Shown here: piece by piece, positions 9,901 to 21,827 of the stretch
Layout of the letters: each line of letters starts with the position of its first letter
How positions within the stretch are numbered: the first letter of the stretch is position 1
Source: Endocalyx cinctus
Lineage: Eukaryota; Ascomycota; Sordariomycetes; Amphisphaeriales; Apiosporaceae
DNA length: 64,000 bases
Direction of reading: 5' to 3'
NCBI GenBank assembly: GCA_001600455.1
Contig: BCKC01000003.1
Span: forward strand, 3,758,315 to 3,822,314
Program-made: the position numbers and the translations under genes
Notes under the pieces: model-generated
The model's database searches: none
Told to the model about the DNA's origin: nothing
What the model saw: the letters and a program-made list of their open reading frames with translations, nothing else

Positions 9901-10687
9901 CTAATTAGATAGAACTTGTTGAGTCTTATCCTCTGGAGGGAAATCCGTATCGGCGGTCTTATTTTCAAGACGCAACGACAGCACATAGCCATACTTCCAA
10001 CTGTCAGCTCCATCCACAATCGAAGGTGGATCTATATCAGCGCGAGACTCTCGAATTTCGGTGGTGTTGACACCGAAGAGCTCATCCCTCTTCGTAACAA
10101 ATTCGGGGGTTATCTGATCATCTTGCGTGTACCCCATCACAAGCTCCGGGATACCGATCGGATAGGTTGAGTTCTGTTGGTCGTAGCGCCAAGTGTGAAA
10201 AGTTTTGCCATAGGTCCCTACCAGAACATCCTTCATAATAGTATAATCGACGGAGCTGGGGAGATTAGGTTCTATAAGGAACCCGCTAGTAATCTCGTAG
10301 ACGTGGCTGTGCCAGAGTTGGCGCTCTTCGCAAGTCTATGCGTCAGTATCATAGTAGACAAAATTATTTGAGAGGGGTCGGATTCTCACCTTCATAATCA
10401 AGTGTTTCGAACGCGTCTTTGGTAATGATATACTCAATTCCAGCTAGATGTGCAGGAGTAGTCGCGGTGTTATAGACGGAACATTGGAGCATATCGTCCC
10501 GAATAATAACGCAGTAGTGGTTGGCTGAGATTTCCCAATCGCTGTGACCTGACACGAAATGGAATCCGTTCAAAAACAGAACAGTACCCTCGGGGCCATA
10601 GAGGCCAAAAGGTGGCGTGGCTAATGATATTCCAAGGAAATACGTGAAAACAGTAAGTCCTGCGTATAAAACTTTGGAAAAAGACAT
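9901..10687 (-). CDS. Secreted DUF1264 (OBAP-like) protein, two exons
   Basis: The model is complement(join(9901..10325, 10390..10687)), 240 residues. The upstream exon starts with a signal peptide (residues 1-24, hydrophobic core then LATPP). It continues with FHFVSGHSDWEISANHYC, LQCSVYN and GIEYIITKDAFETL. The downstream exon gives LWHSHVYEITSG, YGKTFHTWRYD, IGIPELVMGYT and RDELFGVNT. These blocks are the signature of DUF1264, known from plant oil-body-associated proteins (OBAP). The acceptor that ends the intron at 10326 restores the family spacing (ETLDYEERQLWHSH). The nearer TAG at 10336-10338 would shift the frame. Three N-glycosylation sequons (NST, NTT, NKT) fit passage through the secretory route. 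The function in fungi is unknown to me. Confidence 0.82.
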
Positions 10688-12180
10688 GATGTTGAAGATT
10701 CGTGATTAATTCCGGCTATTAAGTGACTGGTGATATGGAGGATAGATAGTAAAAGTAGACTGATCGAGATGGAGGATAGATTTGAAGAGGTTCTAGAGAC
10801 CGATTTTTATACTTTTTCTTCTCTGAAAATAGGTCTCATGGCAAATTGTACCCAGGCTGGTCCAATGCAGTGCCAATAGCCGGCTCTCCACGAAAGAACC
10901 ATAATACCGCCATTTTCTGTATTTCTCAATCCAAATTGACAAGATTCTTCAAATCAAGGGTTAGAAATGTCTCCCTATGTGAAAATATCCGACTTCCGCG
11001 CCAATGAACTAGTCTTGCCCCGGCAAAGCTCAGGAAATAGGACTGAAATCGCCGTATTATTCCCGTATAATTTCTGAGATTCTTTTTAGAACCATGATAC
11101 CTAAATCCAATCGTAATCAATAATAAATCAGATAAAGGAGTCACTGAGTGCAAGATCTTCTCTGTTACGGGGTAACATCGCCGACCTCTGAACCCGCAAC
11201 TTCCCCGAAGTCGCCGATGACAGGTAGAGTCATCGCCAGTATTAACAGGTTTTATCTTATACCATGTCAAACCTTTTCCAAGCGTTCTCTAGTCCAAATA
11301 GGCTCTATTTCCTTTAAAGATGGATAATAAAACATCTCAGCTTTTCGAAGAGATCCACTTGACGTCGGTTTGTGAGCACATTATGCATCGTCCTCTCTTT
11401 AGGGCACTAATTTTTCTGACCCAGTAAATCGTCGGTGCGGCCGATCCATGTTCAAATCCACAAGGACTTTTAGAAGTAAAGGCAATTTGCATCGCTCGAG
11501 AATAGAATAGTTGAGAATGGCGGATGGGAAGCATTCAGATGTCAGGGCAAGTTTGTGAGTACAACAATGCCTGAGACGGAGGAAGGAGGAATAGAAATAT
11601 AATTCAATTTGATGTGGAAAAGGAGCTATAAATATAAGAATTCATTGAGCTTGATACCATCGAGCACGCCATCGCCCCTGTTGCGGATTGAGAGGTGGAA
11701 GTTGTGGTATCATAGGTCGTCGTGTCCCGATATCCGACCCCGATATCCATGAAAATTTCAAATGGGGGTGTGACTACAATATGGAGCAGGTTTCTTATGT
11801 CAGAACAGACGTAAAATAGCTCCACGTAATACGCTTGTAATAACACCCCTTGCTTGTTAAACCGAGGATATATTCGCAAGAACAGTTAATGAATTGTCAT
11901 TCGATAACTTCACGGCCTGATGGAAAGAGTAGTTTTTCTAACGTTACGAATTATATTAGTCATTTGAGAAAGGGGGGGCGGGGCAGGGGGTACGTAGTAT
12001 ACGTACCATAGTTCTTCCCCTGAAAACTAAGTAGAGGATCTTCCTAACAATAACCTCGTGAATATACACTTTTTAATTCAATTACTTATTTTCAAGTCTC
12101 AATAAGTAAGGTATCATGCTGCTTCAATATGCATGAATTTTGAGGAAGTCAGCGTTAAGTCTGAAGGTAAAAGGTTGTAG
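10688..12180. other. 1.5 kb spacer without recognisable gene
   Basis: Minus-strand frames at 10926-11270 and 11604-11879 have no family features and no matching splice partners. A G-rich patch lies at 11969-11991. The left part must hold the DUF1264 gene promoter. Confidence 0.4.
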
Positions 12181-12423
12181 CCACCTCGTAATAAGCAAAA
12201 CAACCTTAGACAACGTACTCTCACATGGATAATACTATATCAGTATTTACGTCAATCTAAGATAAAGGGTACTGCTTGGTTATTCTATAATCCGCGGGTG
12301 ATGGATGTGACTTCTTTGTTAGAATTAACTCGCCGCTGGCAAGACCATTTTGGTGCGGATGACATACTTGACTTGATAGTTGAACTTTTGAATAGAGAGT
12401 TTTTTCAGCTTTCTCATATATAA
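12181..12423 (+). other. Open 80-codon stretch with protein-like composition upstream of the basic protein gene
   Basis: The frame is open from just after a TAG (12178-12180) to TAA at 12421-12423, with a single ATG at 12301 that would give 40 residues. The C-terminal part (LLELTRRWQDHFGADDILDL) is amphipathic and looks like real protein. It ends 69 bases before the start of the next gene, so it may be an upstream reading frame in that gene's leader, a missed small gene, or a relic. I do not recognise a family. Confidence 0.25.
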
Positions 12424-12492
12424 ATCAAATCCCATGAACATATCAAGGCATTATTTTTGATCAGTATTGCTTCATTTGATTGTTAATTCAAT

Positions 12493-14142
12493 ATGTCTTT
12501 ACACCGATTGTCTCTTCCTGGATATGCCTACCTTCGCGATAAATCCCTTGATATCGGGGAACCCGATAACGAGAAGACCAAGAAGAAGTTCTCTACCGTT
12601 CACTTCATAGGTCAGGCATCGCTCCGTCGAAAGACAAACTTATCTTCTACTTTTACGACACTGTTCGAGAAGCCGGAAAATCAGACAGCCAACATTAACC
12701 AACAGAGACTTCGTGATGATAAGAAATCATCTGACACGGATGTGGCCAAGGATGAGAAGAAGCCTGTCTTGCAGCCCCTCAGATCTTGGGCCGAAAATTC
12801 CCAGCCTGTAGTCAACAATCACAAGCCTTCTCATATCCATGAGCTGCAGGCCACTTTCCCCACCGAGCTTGATAATTTTCCGCCAGCAAAGAAAAATGCC
12901 ACAAGTCTCGATACGATCCCCCAAGACTCTATGCCTAAACCCCGCGAAGCACCCACTAATACAGACTCGCTATCGGTCCAAGTAGGATCATATCAGAATA
13001 GCCTTCAAACACCAAAAGCAATCCGATCGTTCAGTCTGTCCAGCAGCGTTGACCCCAACGAGGAGCACGAAGCTGAAAATACACCTTTAGCCCAGATAAT
13101 CGAACGTGCTCGCAGTACATCCTCGTCGTACCCATCGGTAGGCATGCGATCCCTCGGTAGCGAATGCCGCTCACCGGCGCCACCGGCGTACGCTCACAAC
13201 CTAGTATCGGACCTTTCGAGGTACGGAGCCTATCCTTCGCGGGCTTCGTGGCCTCAGTCCGACGAGTCGAATGGCATGTCGGCGAATGGGGTCAGGAACG
13301 AGAAGAATCTAATGGAGGAGCTATTTATCGCCGGTAGCAAGGTCGATTCCGACTCAAACGTGGCCAGCGAAGACCAAGATCGCGCGTACGCGTTATCTGT
13401 CATCCCTTCCAATGTCGATAACAAGAGCCACAAAGCGAGGTTGGATATCAACATCTCAAGAACCCACCTACCTCTCGGAGGCGCCGAGGAGGAGACATTT
13501 CCCAATGACGTAAAAGCAGCAGTCGCGTCAGAAAACCGTCAACTTTCTGGAAATACAGACAGCTTCGAAACGTACATTGGTCGTAGTACGGAAGTTACCG
13601 CGGACGATAACACATCTATGCACGTCAGCCGCGCCGGGTCGGCAGACCGTCTACGTCCCAGCACGGAGACGGAAACGTTACTAGACTCGCCCGCGACCAT
13701 CTTCCGCGAATCAAGCACGGTCAACGCGTCCGGTAGCGGCAGGTTCATCTTCTCCAGATCGTCGGCGCGGCTGATCCAGTTCCTCACGCGGGCCAGCCCC
13801 CGCGATTCCGAGACGTCGGCGGTCTCGTCGTCCCTCCCCGAGGAGTCGACCACCGTCGGCTTGGTGCAGCGGATCCAGAAGTTCAAAAAGATCGGGAAAT
13901 GGGTCAAGAAGGTGTATCTACGAACGAGGGTCCGCTTCGACCACGGTGCGAAGAAGTCACGGAAACGCGTTGGACAGCATCCTCTTTATTCCGTCATGGA
14001 GAAGCGCTACGAGAGCACGAGAAAAGGGCTAGATTCTAAGAACAAGAAGAAGAAAAAGAAGACGAACGGGCTTAGAGTCCCGGTTAAAGGACGACAAAAG
14101 AAAACAAGGAAGGCTGGGAAGAAGCAACGCATAGAGAATTAG
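12493..14142 (+). CDS. Basic, mostly disordered protein of unknown function
   Basis: A 549-residue intron-free frame rich in Ser, Asn, Glu and Lys, with no catalytic motif. The first 35 residues are more ordered (LPGYAYLRDKSLDIGEP). A second ordered island lies near residues 450-480, where a basic amphipathic segment (RIQKFKKIGKWVKKVY) stands between disordered stretches. The tail (about 490-549) is dense in Lys and Arg with a run of five lysines and resembles nuclear or nucleolar targeting signals. It converges on the oxidoreductase gene with only 138 bases between the two stops. The uninterrupted frame supports a real gene, but I do not recognise the family. Confidence 0.75.
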   Translation: MSLHRLSLPGYAYLRDKSLDIGEPDNEKTKKKFSTVHFIGQASLRRKTNLSSTFTTLFEKPENQTANINQQRLRDDKKSSDTDVAKDEKKPVLQPLRSWAENSQPVVNNHKPSHIHELQATFPTELDNFPPAKKNATSLDTIPQDSMPKPREAPTNTDSLSVQVGSYQNSLQTPKAIRSFSLSSSVDPNEEHEAENTPLAQIIERARSTSSSYPSVGMRSLGSECRSPAPPAYAHNLVSDLSRYGAYPSRASWPQSDESNGMSANGVRNEKNLMEELFIAGSKVDSDSNVASEDQDRAYALSVIPSNVDNKSHKARLDINISRTHLPLGGAEEETFPNDVKAAVASENRQLSGNTDSFETYIGRSTEVTADDNTSMHVSRAGSADRLRPSTETETLLDSPATIFRESSTVNASGSGRFIFSRSSARLIQFLTRASPRDSETSAVSSSLPEESTTVGLVQRIQKFKKIGKWVKKVYLRTRVRFDHGAKKSRKRVGQHPLYSVMEKRYESTRKGLDSKNKKKKKKTNGLRVPVKGRQKKTRKAGKKQRIEN

Positions 14143-14280
14143 AACAAGGAATGTTTGCATAGATAGATAAAGTAGATTTGAGGTTTGGAGCTACTTCGCT
14201 TATAGAAAGGAGTCTCTAGTTAGAAGAAGGAATAGAAAGCTTCATCCTTTATGCCATGCTCTTTTATGATTCTTTCCATC

Positions 14281-16189
<1,909 letters not shown>

Positions 16190-18496
16190 TCTGATTCACA
16201 AGGGATGAATATAAACTGCTAGGGCGTGAATAATGAGTGAGTAGACAGATAGATGGTAGGACATGTTCAACAAAAGACTTGGAGGACCCCTCATTTTTAT
16301 ACACATTGTCTCGCATTGAAGCCCTTATAGCCTTCCTGCTTGCTTTAGTTGAACTTTATAATCACCGGCTCTGTTAATGTACGGGTATATGCATATCCAT
16401 GGATGTATCATGTCAAATCGCACGAGCCTACCACGTATACCGGTCCTTACTCATCAACTTGCAGAATCGTACCGCCAATGCCAATCATGTAGGAATTGGG
16501 TACGACAAATGACTGAGCTGGTGTTACATCAATGCGCATACTCCTCACCAAAACCGCATTTCTTTAAGTAAATTTGTGTTGAAGATTGGAGGGTTAATAT
16601 ATGTATACGCCGGCTCTATAGGCTGAGGTAACCTGATCAGGTAGGCTGCGAAAATGCTGATGTGCAACAGCTTGCGTGTAACCTGGCAGATGGTGAGAGC
16701 GTATGTAAGCAACTCACATCCACTCAAGTCCGCCTTATCCCGCTTTTAGAGGGATATCATTGCTAGAAACAACGTCGAATCATCATGACGTCGGGCAAGG
16801 TTTTGGGCAAATTATAAAATATTTCTCATCGTTTGCGGCGGTGCTGCTATACCGGCACGACGGTCAATTGACGAGAAGAGAGGAGCAAAATATTTACTCA
16901 ACTTCGAGTGTTGCATCTAAAGTCCTAACCTAGAACGTCATGCGTTGATGTGCTCCATCACTATCCATTTATGAAATATTATTCATTTACGATATCCATT
17001 GCTCCCTCGCCTTTGAATATTCTTGAAAACCCTGCTACTTACTCCAAAAGATGCATCTGAATAAGGCCGGTCACCAAGATGCGAAACTTATTTGCAAGCC
17101 GATAACGGGGAGGTAGTCGTTGTCACGCAGTTGGGAATAACCTACGAGTCTGGGTAGCCATAGAGTTTTCTATGAAGAGCGCTGACCGGAGGACATATAT
17201 AGTATCCTTATCCAATCGTGCAAAGTCTTTTTAAGGTTGATAGCATTTAGAACCTTCCGCGGTCAAAGCGGACGCTGGCATGGTTTTGATAGGACCGACA
17301 TCTTTGGCAGTATCTCTGGAAGAGACCGAGACTGAGACAACAGACAACAATGGATTTGTAGGATCTGTTGTTTTTGATCAGTGCCTTCTTTCGCTGCTAT
17401 GTCTCAAATATTCGAGAATAAGCATGCATATCTGACATCCATATATCTCATCAATTGATGGTTAATTTGCATCTTCCATTAGAAAAAGAAAAACCATTCA
17501 CGACCACTTCGGGCACGTGTTTCAGAAGGACAAGAATAAGGCGGCATTGAGCTACACCGGAGACCTACACAGTAATGATACCGAAGGTAATCAATCGATA
17601 ACCTGGAAGAGCCTATTAGATCCATTATAACCATCCAAGATGATGAGAATGGAAGATAATAAGAACTTTGGTTTGGTGGATTACTGAATGTATATTGAGC
17701 AAGTGTTGAACGATCATATGGAAGAACATATTTTGCTTGAACTTAAATGACTTAATATTTGTCAAAAAATCTCCGTCTTAATTGGACTAGGAACGGTGCT
17801 GGGTAAAATTACACACACAAAAAAACAAGCTCCTATCCGGAGTAACTTGCTGTTTGTATCTTTGTTTTATTTTATTCTTCTTGGAGCTGGAGTTGCCGTG
17901 CTGCCGTCTGATCTTTTTTTTTTTTTTTTTCATTATTTAACTTCCTATCAGGGCTTGACGTCGTGTTCCTCAGCAGCTCAGGTTAGGCATATCCCGCTAC
18001 GCTAGCGCAGGACATTTTACAAGTCTGCAAGTCCACTGAGCAATTGACCTCTCAGAGCTCCGATCTTAAGCACAGGGGGGGAGCTTGGGGGAGATAGGCT
18101 GATAGGATCCTACCGGTACCCTGGTGAAGCGCAGATCACCGAACGCCCACACCTTCTAACGAATCCAAACAATTCTCGTCAAGCTTCCTATTTCGTTCAA
18201 GTTTTCGGCGTAGTCCCCCCCCCCCCTGTCTAGCAAAAGTTAGTAGTGTATTGTTTTTTTTCTTAATTAGTGGCCGAGCTGCTGGGAATTTTAATTGCTT
18301 ATATCCTTGCAATGATAATCACGACGCAAGGAAGAAGAAAATAATAACAATAATGTATAAGAGGTGGGACGTATCCCACTATTAGCTAGGTAAGCAGTGA
18401 TGTAGAGTTTTTTTTTGTTCGCGCTTCTCGCCGTATCATTCCCCTCCTCCTCCTTCTCTCTCCTCGACGTCGCCATCTCCATCTCCGTTCGTCAAA
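16190..18496. other. 2.3 kb divergent spacer, no gene recognised
   Basis: The region between two outward-facing genes holds their promoters. I saw a T16-type run at 17915-17930, a C12-type run near 18217-18228 and scattered TATA-like strings. No frame here showed family motifs or convincing splice partners. Confidence 0.45.
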
Positions 18497-20002
18497 ATGT
18501 TCTCCACGCGTCGTATCCTCGCATTGTCGCTGCTCTCCCGACGAGCGCTCGCGGGACTGTATCCTGGTATGAGCACCAGTAACCATACCTGCGCATTAGG
18601 TACTTATATACATGTTTGCTAGCTTGCTTGCTTTTTTTTGCTGAGAGCACCCGATTCATACGCGCCATGCTCGTGAGAACCGCAATGCTGATAGAAAGCG
18701 ATTTACAATTCTAGTTCCCCCGGTATTGTCTTGCTCGCCGGGTGCGGACCCTGCGCTAGTAGATACATGCTGTGTCGAGACGTTTGGTGGCCTTGTTGTA
18801 AGGATACCGATTTACTTTGTCCTCTCCCGTGGCGAACGAGCCCCGGAGAAAAGAATATATGATGGATCGATGTTGACATTTTTCGTGATTAGCTCCAAAC
18901 GCAATTTTGGAATACTTATACGGGTTTGGAGTCCGAGGGACAGTTGCTTCCCAAGGATACATGGACCATCCACGGATTATGGCCTGGTGAGTTTCGTACT
19001 TCCGCGATCAGCAAAGATTGTTGCGCCACAAAAAAAGTAAAGAAAGAAGCAAATTGCTAACCGACGTATCTATTCGCGTAGACTTCTGCAATGGTAAATT
19101 CAGCGCAACCTGATAGCTATGCTTGTCTTGAAGAGAAGAGCGAGATTCCTGACTCCAGCGACTTTTTCTAGGTTCCTATACACAGTACTGCGATTTGAGG
19201 TAGGATAAAAGCATTCGTTGTCTCGCGACAAGAAATGGTTGGATAATTAGAAGCTGACAGCCGCGCAACAGCCGTCAATACGACCCGGAACCGTACCCGA
19301 CCACGACGACGGGTACGTCAGACGGTGAGCCCGTCGTTCCGTGGACGGGCGTCTCCGTCGAAACATTCCTCGAACCGTTCGGAAAATACGACCTTATTGC
19401 TTATATGAAGAAGTACGTTTTCGCCCACGCTCTACTAGACATAATGATTTGTCCAAAAAAAAAATAATTAATTAATCAAAACCAGATTCTGGATCGGCCA
19501 AAACCAGCCTAGCTGGTACCTCTGGGCGCACGAATTCTCCAAGCACGCGACCTGCTTCAGCACCTTCGACCTCGAGTGCTACGGGCCGCAGTACCGAGAG
19601 CACGAGGAGATGGTGAACTTCTACGAGACCGTGGCCAAGTATTACCAAAACCTGCCCACGTGGGGGTGGTTATCGGCGTCGGGGATCCGGCCCTCCAACG
19701 CGAGCTATTACTCGCTCTCCGACGTCCAGTCCGCCGTCCGGAGCGGGTTCGGGTACCTCCCGTACGTCGGCTGCTCCGGTCCCAAGTATAACGAAACCGA
19801 GGCCGGCGCCGGTACCGACGACGATGGGTACACCGTCCTTTCCGAGATGTGGTATTATTACCACGTCTACGGTCCCGTTCAGCGCGCCCAGGCGCTCCCC
19901 GTCGACGCTAACATCGCCGGTGGAGACCTGACTAATTGTGCCACGGCCCCGGGTGCCATCCGCTACTATCAACGGACGGCAGGCTCCGATGTTAGTGTTT
20001 AG
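18497..20002 (+). CDS. Secreted ribonuclease T2, seven exons including a 12-nt exon
   Basis: An extracellular or vacuolar RNase that cleaves single-stranded RNA through 2',3'-cyclic phosphates. The model is join(18497..18566, 18715..18797, 18893..18986, 19082..19093, 19172..19199, 19272..19412, 19486..20002), 314 residues. Residues 1-18 form a short signal peptide (ILALSLL core, ALA cleavage site). DTCCVET gives the conserved early cysteine pair. CAS1 is WTIHGLWPD with His78. CAS2 is AHEFSKHATC with His158, Glu159 and His163, so the catalytic set is complete although the usual HEW..HGTC reads HEF..HAT. The DFCNG and SYTQYCD segments come from exons of 12 and 28 nt, which restore the family sequence between CAS1 and CAS2. 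It converges on SEC62. Confidence 0.9.
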
Positions 20003-20419
20003 AAAGGGGTGATTTAGACGTATAATATTAATAAATAGCTTTCGGACGAAGCTTTAACGCGTATTCACGAGCACATAACTACAAAAACAATAAATAGATA
20101 ATAGTAATGGTAGTTTGCTATCAAGACCCCCAGACCCCCAATGCCCAACTCCAAGTATGAAGAGAATACCGCTTTTTGACATTTTCTGTACCTCAATGAA
20201 ATCCCGAAAAATGAGGGAAACAAAGAAAGCAAAATACCATATTATGTCCGTAGAACCGAATTTCAACCTTGGTTGGGCCTATTATACATTCTTCGCATGC
20301 AAGTTAGTTTTTTTCTTCTTTTTTTTCGCTGCTTTCTTTTTTTTTGCCAGAGCCAAATCAACAACTTAGAATCCCCCGAGACGCCGAACACTCCAGATGA
20401 TGCATATGGTACGTTCGAT
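20003..20419. other. Convergent 3' spacer
   Basis: Downstream regions of the RNase and SEC62 genes. T-rich runs at 20309-20345 fit transcript ends for the plus strand. No gene is visible. Confidence 0.45.
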
Positions 20420-21827
20420 TTACTCGTCGTCCGCGAGCTCTTCTACTTTCGGTGCTACGTATCCCGCTCGCTGCTGGACAGGAGACGTTTGCAACTGCGT
20501 ATCGGTAGCGGTCGTAGTAGCGGTAGCAGGCGCATGATGACCCGTAGATCCGGCGAAGTGGGCAGCTGACTCGGCGCTTATCACGCCTCCCTTGGTAGCC
20601 TTCTTCTTCTTCTTAGGTTTAGAAGTCTAATAAACGTCAGTTAGTCAAACCGTTCTTGCTCTTTCCGTTTTTTTTAAGGTGTAGGTGTGGAGACAAACCT
20701 CATGCCAAGCCCAAACGGGACGGAAACTGTCCAGGAAGGAGACGTCTTCCCACAGATTCGGATATAGCCATAGACCTGGAGGTATGGCGAAGTACGTGAT
20801 GCAGAACAAGATAACACGGAAGATAGCCATGAGAAAGAAAACACCGAGCAGGCACAGGAACCCCCAACTAAGGTAGTAGACGCCCTGCCGGAGAACTAAT
20901 GGCCACAGAGGGTAGAGAACACCGATAAAGATCAGGATCAATGCGAGTGCACCATAAATCTTGCGCATAACTTGACTTCCTTCGTATAACCAAACGTAGT
21001 ACATATCATCGGCAGCGTCTTGCTGCGGTTCGATCTTCACGGTCCATAGCCCCTTGACACGCTTCGTCTTCTTCGGCGCGTGATCGTGGCCGGCGTGGGG
21101 GTCGACTTTGCTGACTCGTAAGGCTAGCATAGACATGGGAAGAAGCTTGAACGCATTCTCGAGAGATGCGCGATCTTTGATCTCGGGTAAAGCCGGGTTC
21201 TTAACTCGAGCTTTCTTGTAGGCATCGGATTCGAGTGCGCGCAGGGCTCGCTTGACTATAGTAGAGGAATTCGTGTGAGTTTTACCATTTCCCCGAATTT
21301 ATATATATATACCGCATTAGAGAGACAAGGGGTTATCCTTCTGAAAATAACATACCTCGGAACATATCTTTGCGCTCTCCATTGAGAATGCAGGTACGGG
21401 GCTTTAGAGTTTGAGACCTTAGGAAGTTGGCGAGGGCGATTGCGACTGGGTTCGGGGGGCCACCTTGAATTCGTTGAGGCTGGCCAGGAACAGGTTGGGG
21501 AGGACCGGGACGAGGAGGACCTTGGGGAGCACCCTGGGGACCACCTTGCGGACCACCTTGGGGACCGGCTCCTGGCTGCTGCTGACCACCTTGTTGCTGC
21601 GCAGCCATTTGCGCTCTTTGCATCTGCTGTATCTGTGCCATACGTTGGGCCTTTATATGCTCGATGAATTGGGGGACGGTCATCCCGTGCTTCTGGGCTT
21701 CGGCAGCCAATTGCTGTTGCATAGCGGCTATCTGCTGTGGCGACGGCATACCAGGCATACCAGGCGGTGCCATTCCGGGGGGAGGAGGGCCCGGCATGGG
21801 AATTGGACCACCATTGGGGTTCTGCAT
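20420..21827 (-). CDS. SEC62: ER translocon protein Sec62, three exons
   Basis: Sec62 acts with Sec63 at the Sec61 channel for post-translational import into the ER. The model is complement(join(20420..20626, 20699..21255, 21356..21827)), 411 residues, starting at the ATG of MQNPNGG; the 11 codons before it begin with a TTG. The N-terminus is Pro/Gly/Gln-rich with repeated GGPQ units. The conserved cytosolic domain follows (NPVAIALANFLRSQTLKPRTCILNGERKD at the end of exon 1, then WTVKIEPQQDA and YVWLYEG). There are two membrane segments (about residues 255-275 and 283-310) and then PPGLWLYPNLWEDVSF. The last exon adds a five-lysine stretch and an acidic end. The exon 2 donor is GTTTGT, weaker than its neighbours. 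Confidence 0.92.

Noticed and set aside
10336..10338. TAG as intron acceptor in the DUF1264 gene
   Set aside because: It is in the wrong phase for the donor after 10390. The AAG ending at 10326 restores both frame and family spacing.
11604..11879. 91-codon minus-strand frame
   Set aside because: No family motif, low-complexity Thr/Ser stretch and no splice partner; not supported as a gene.
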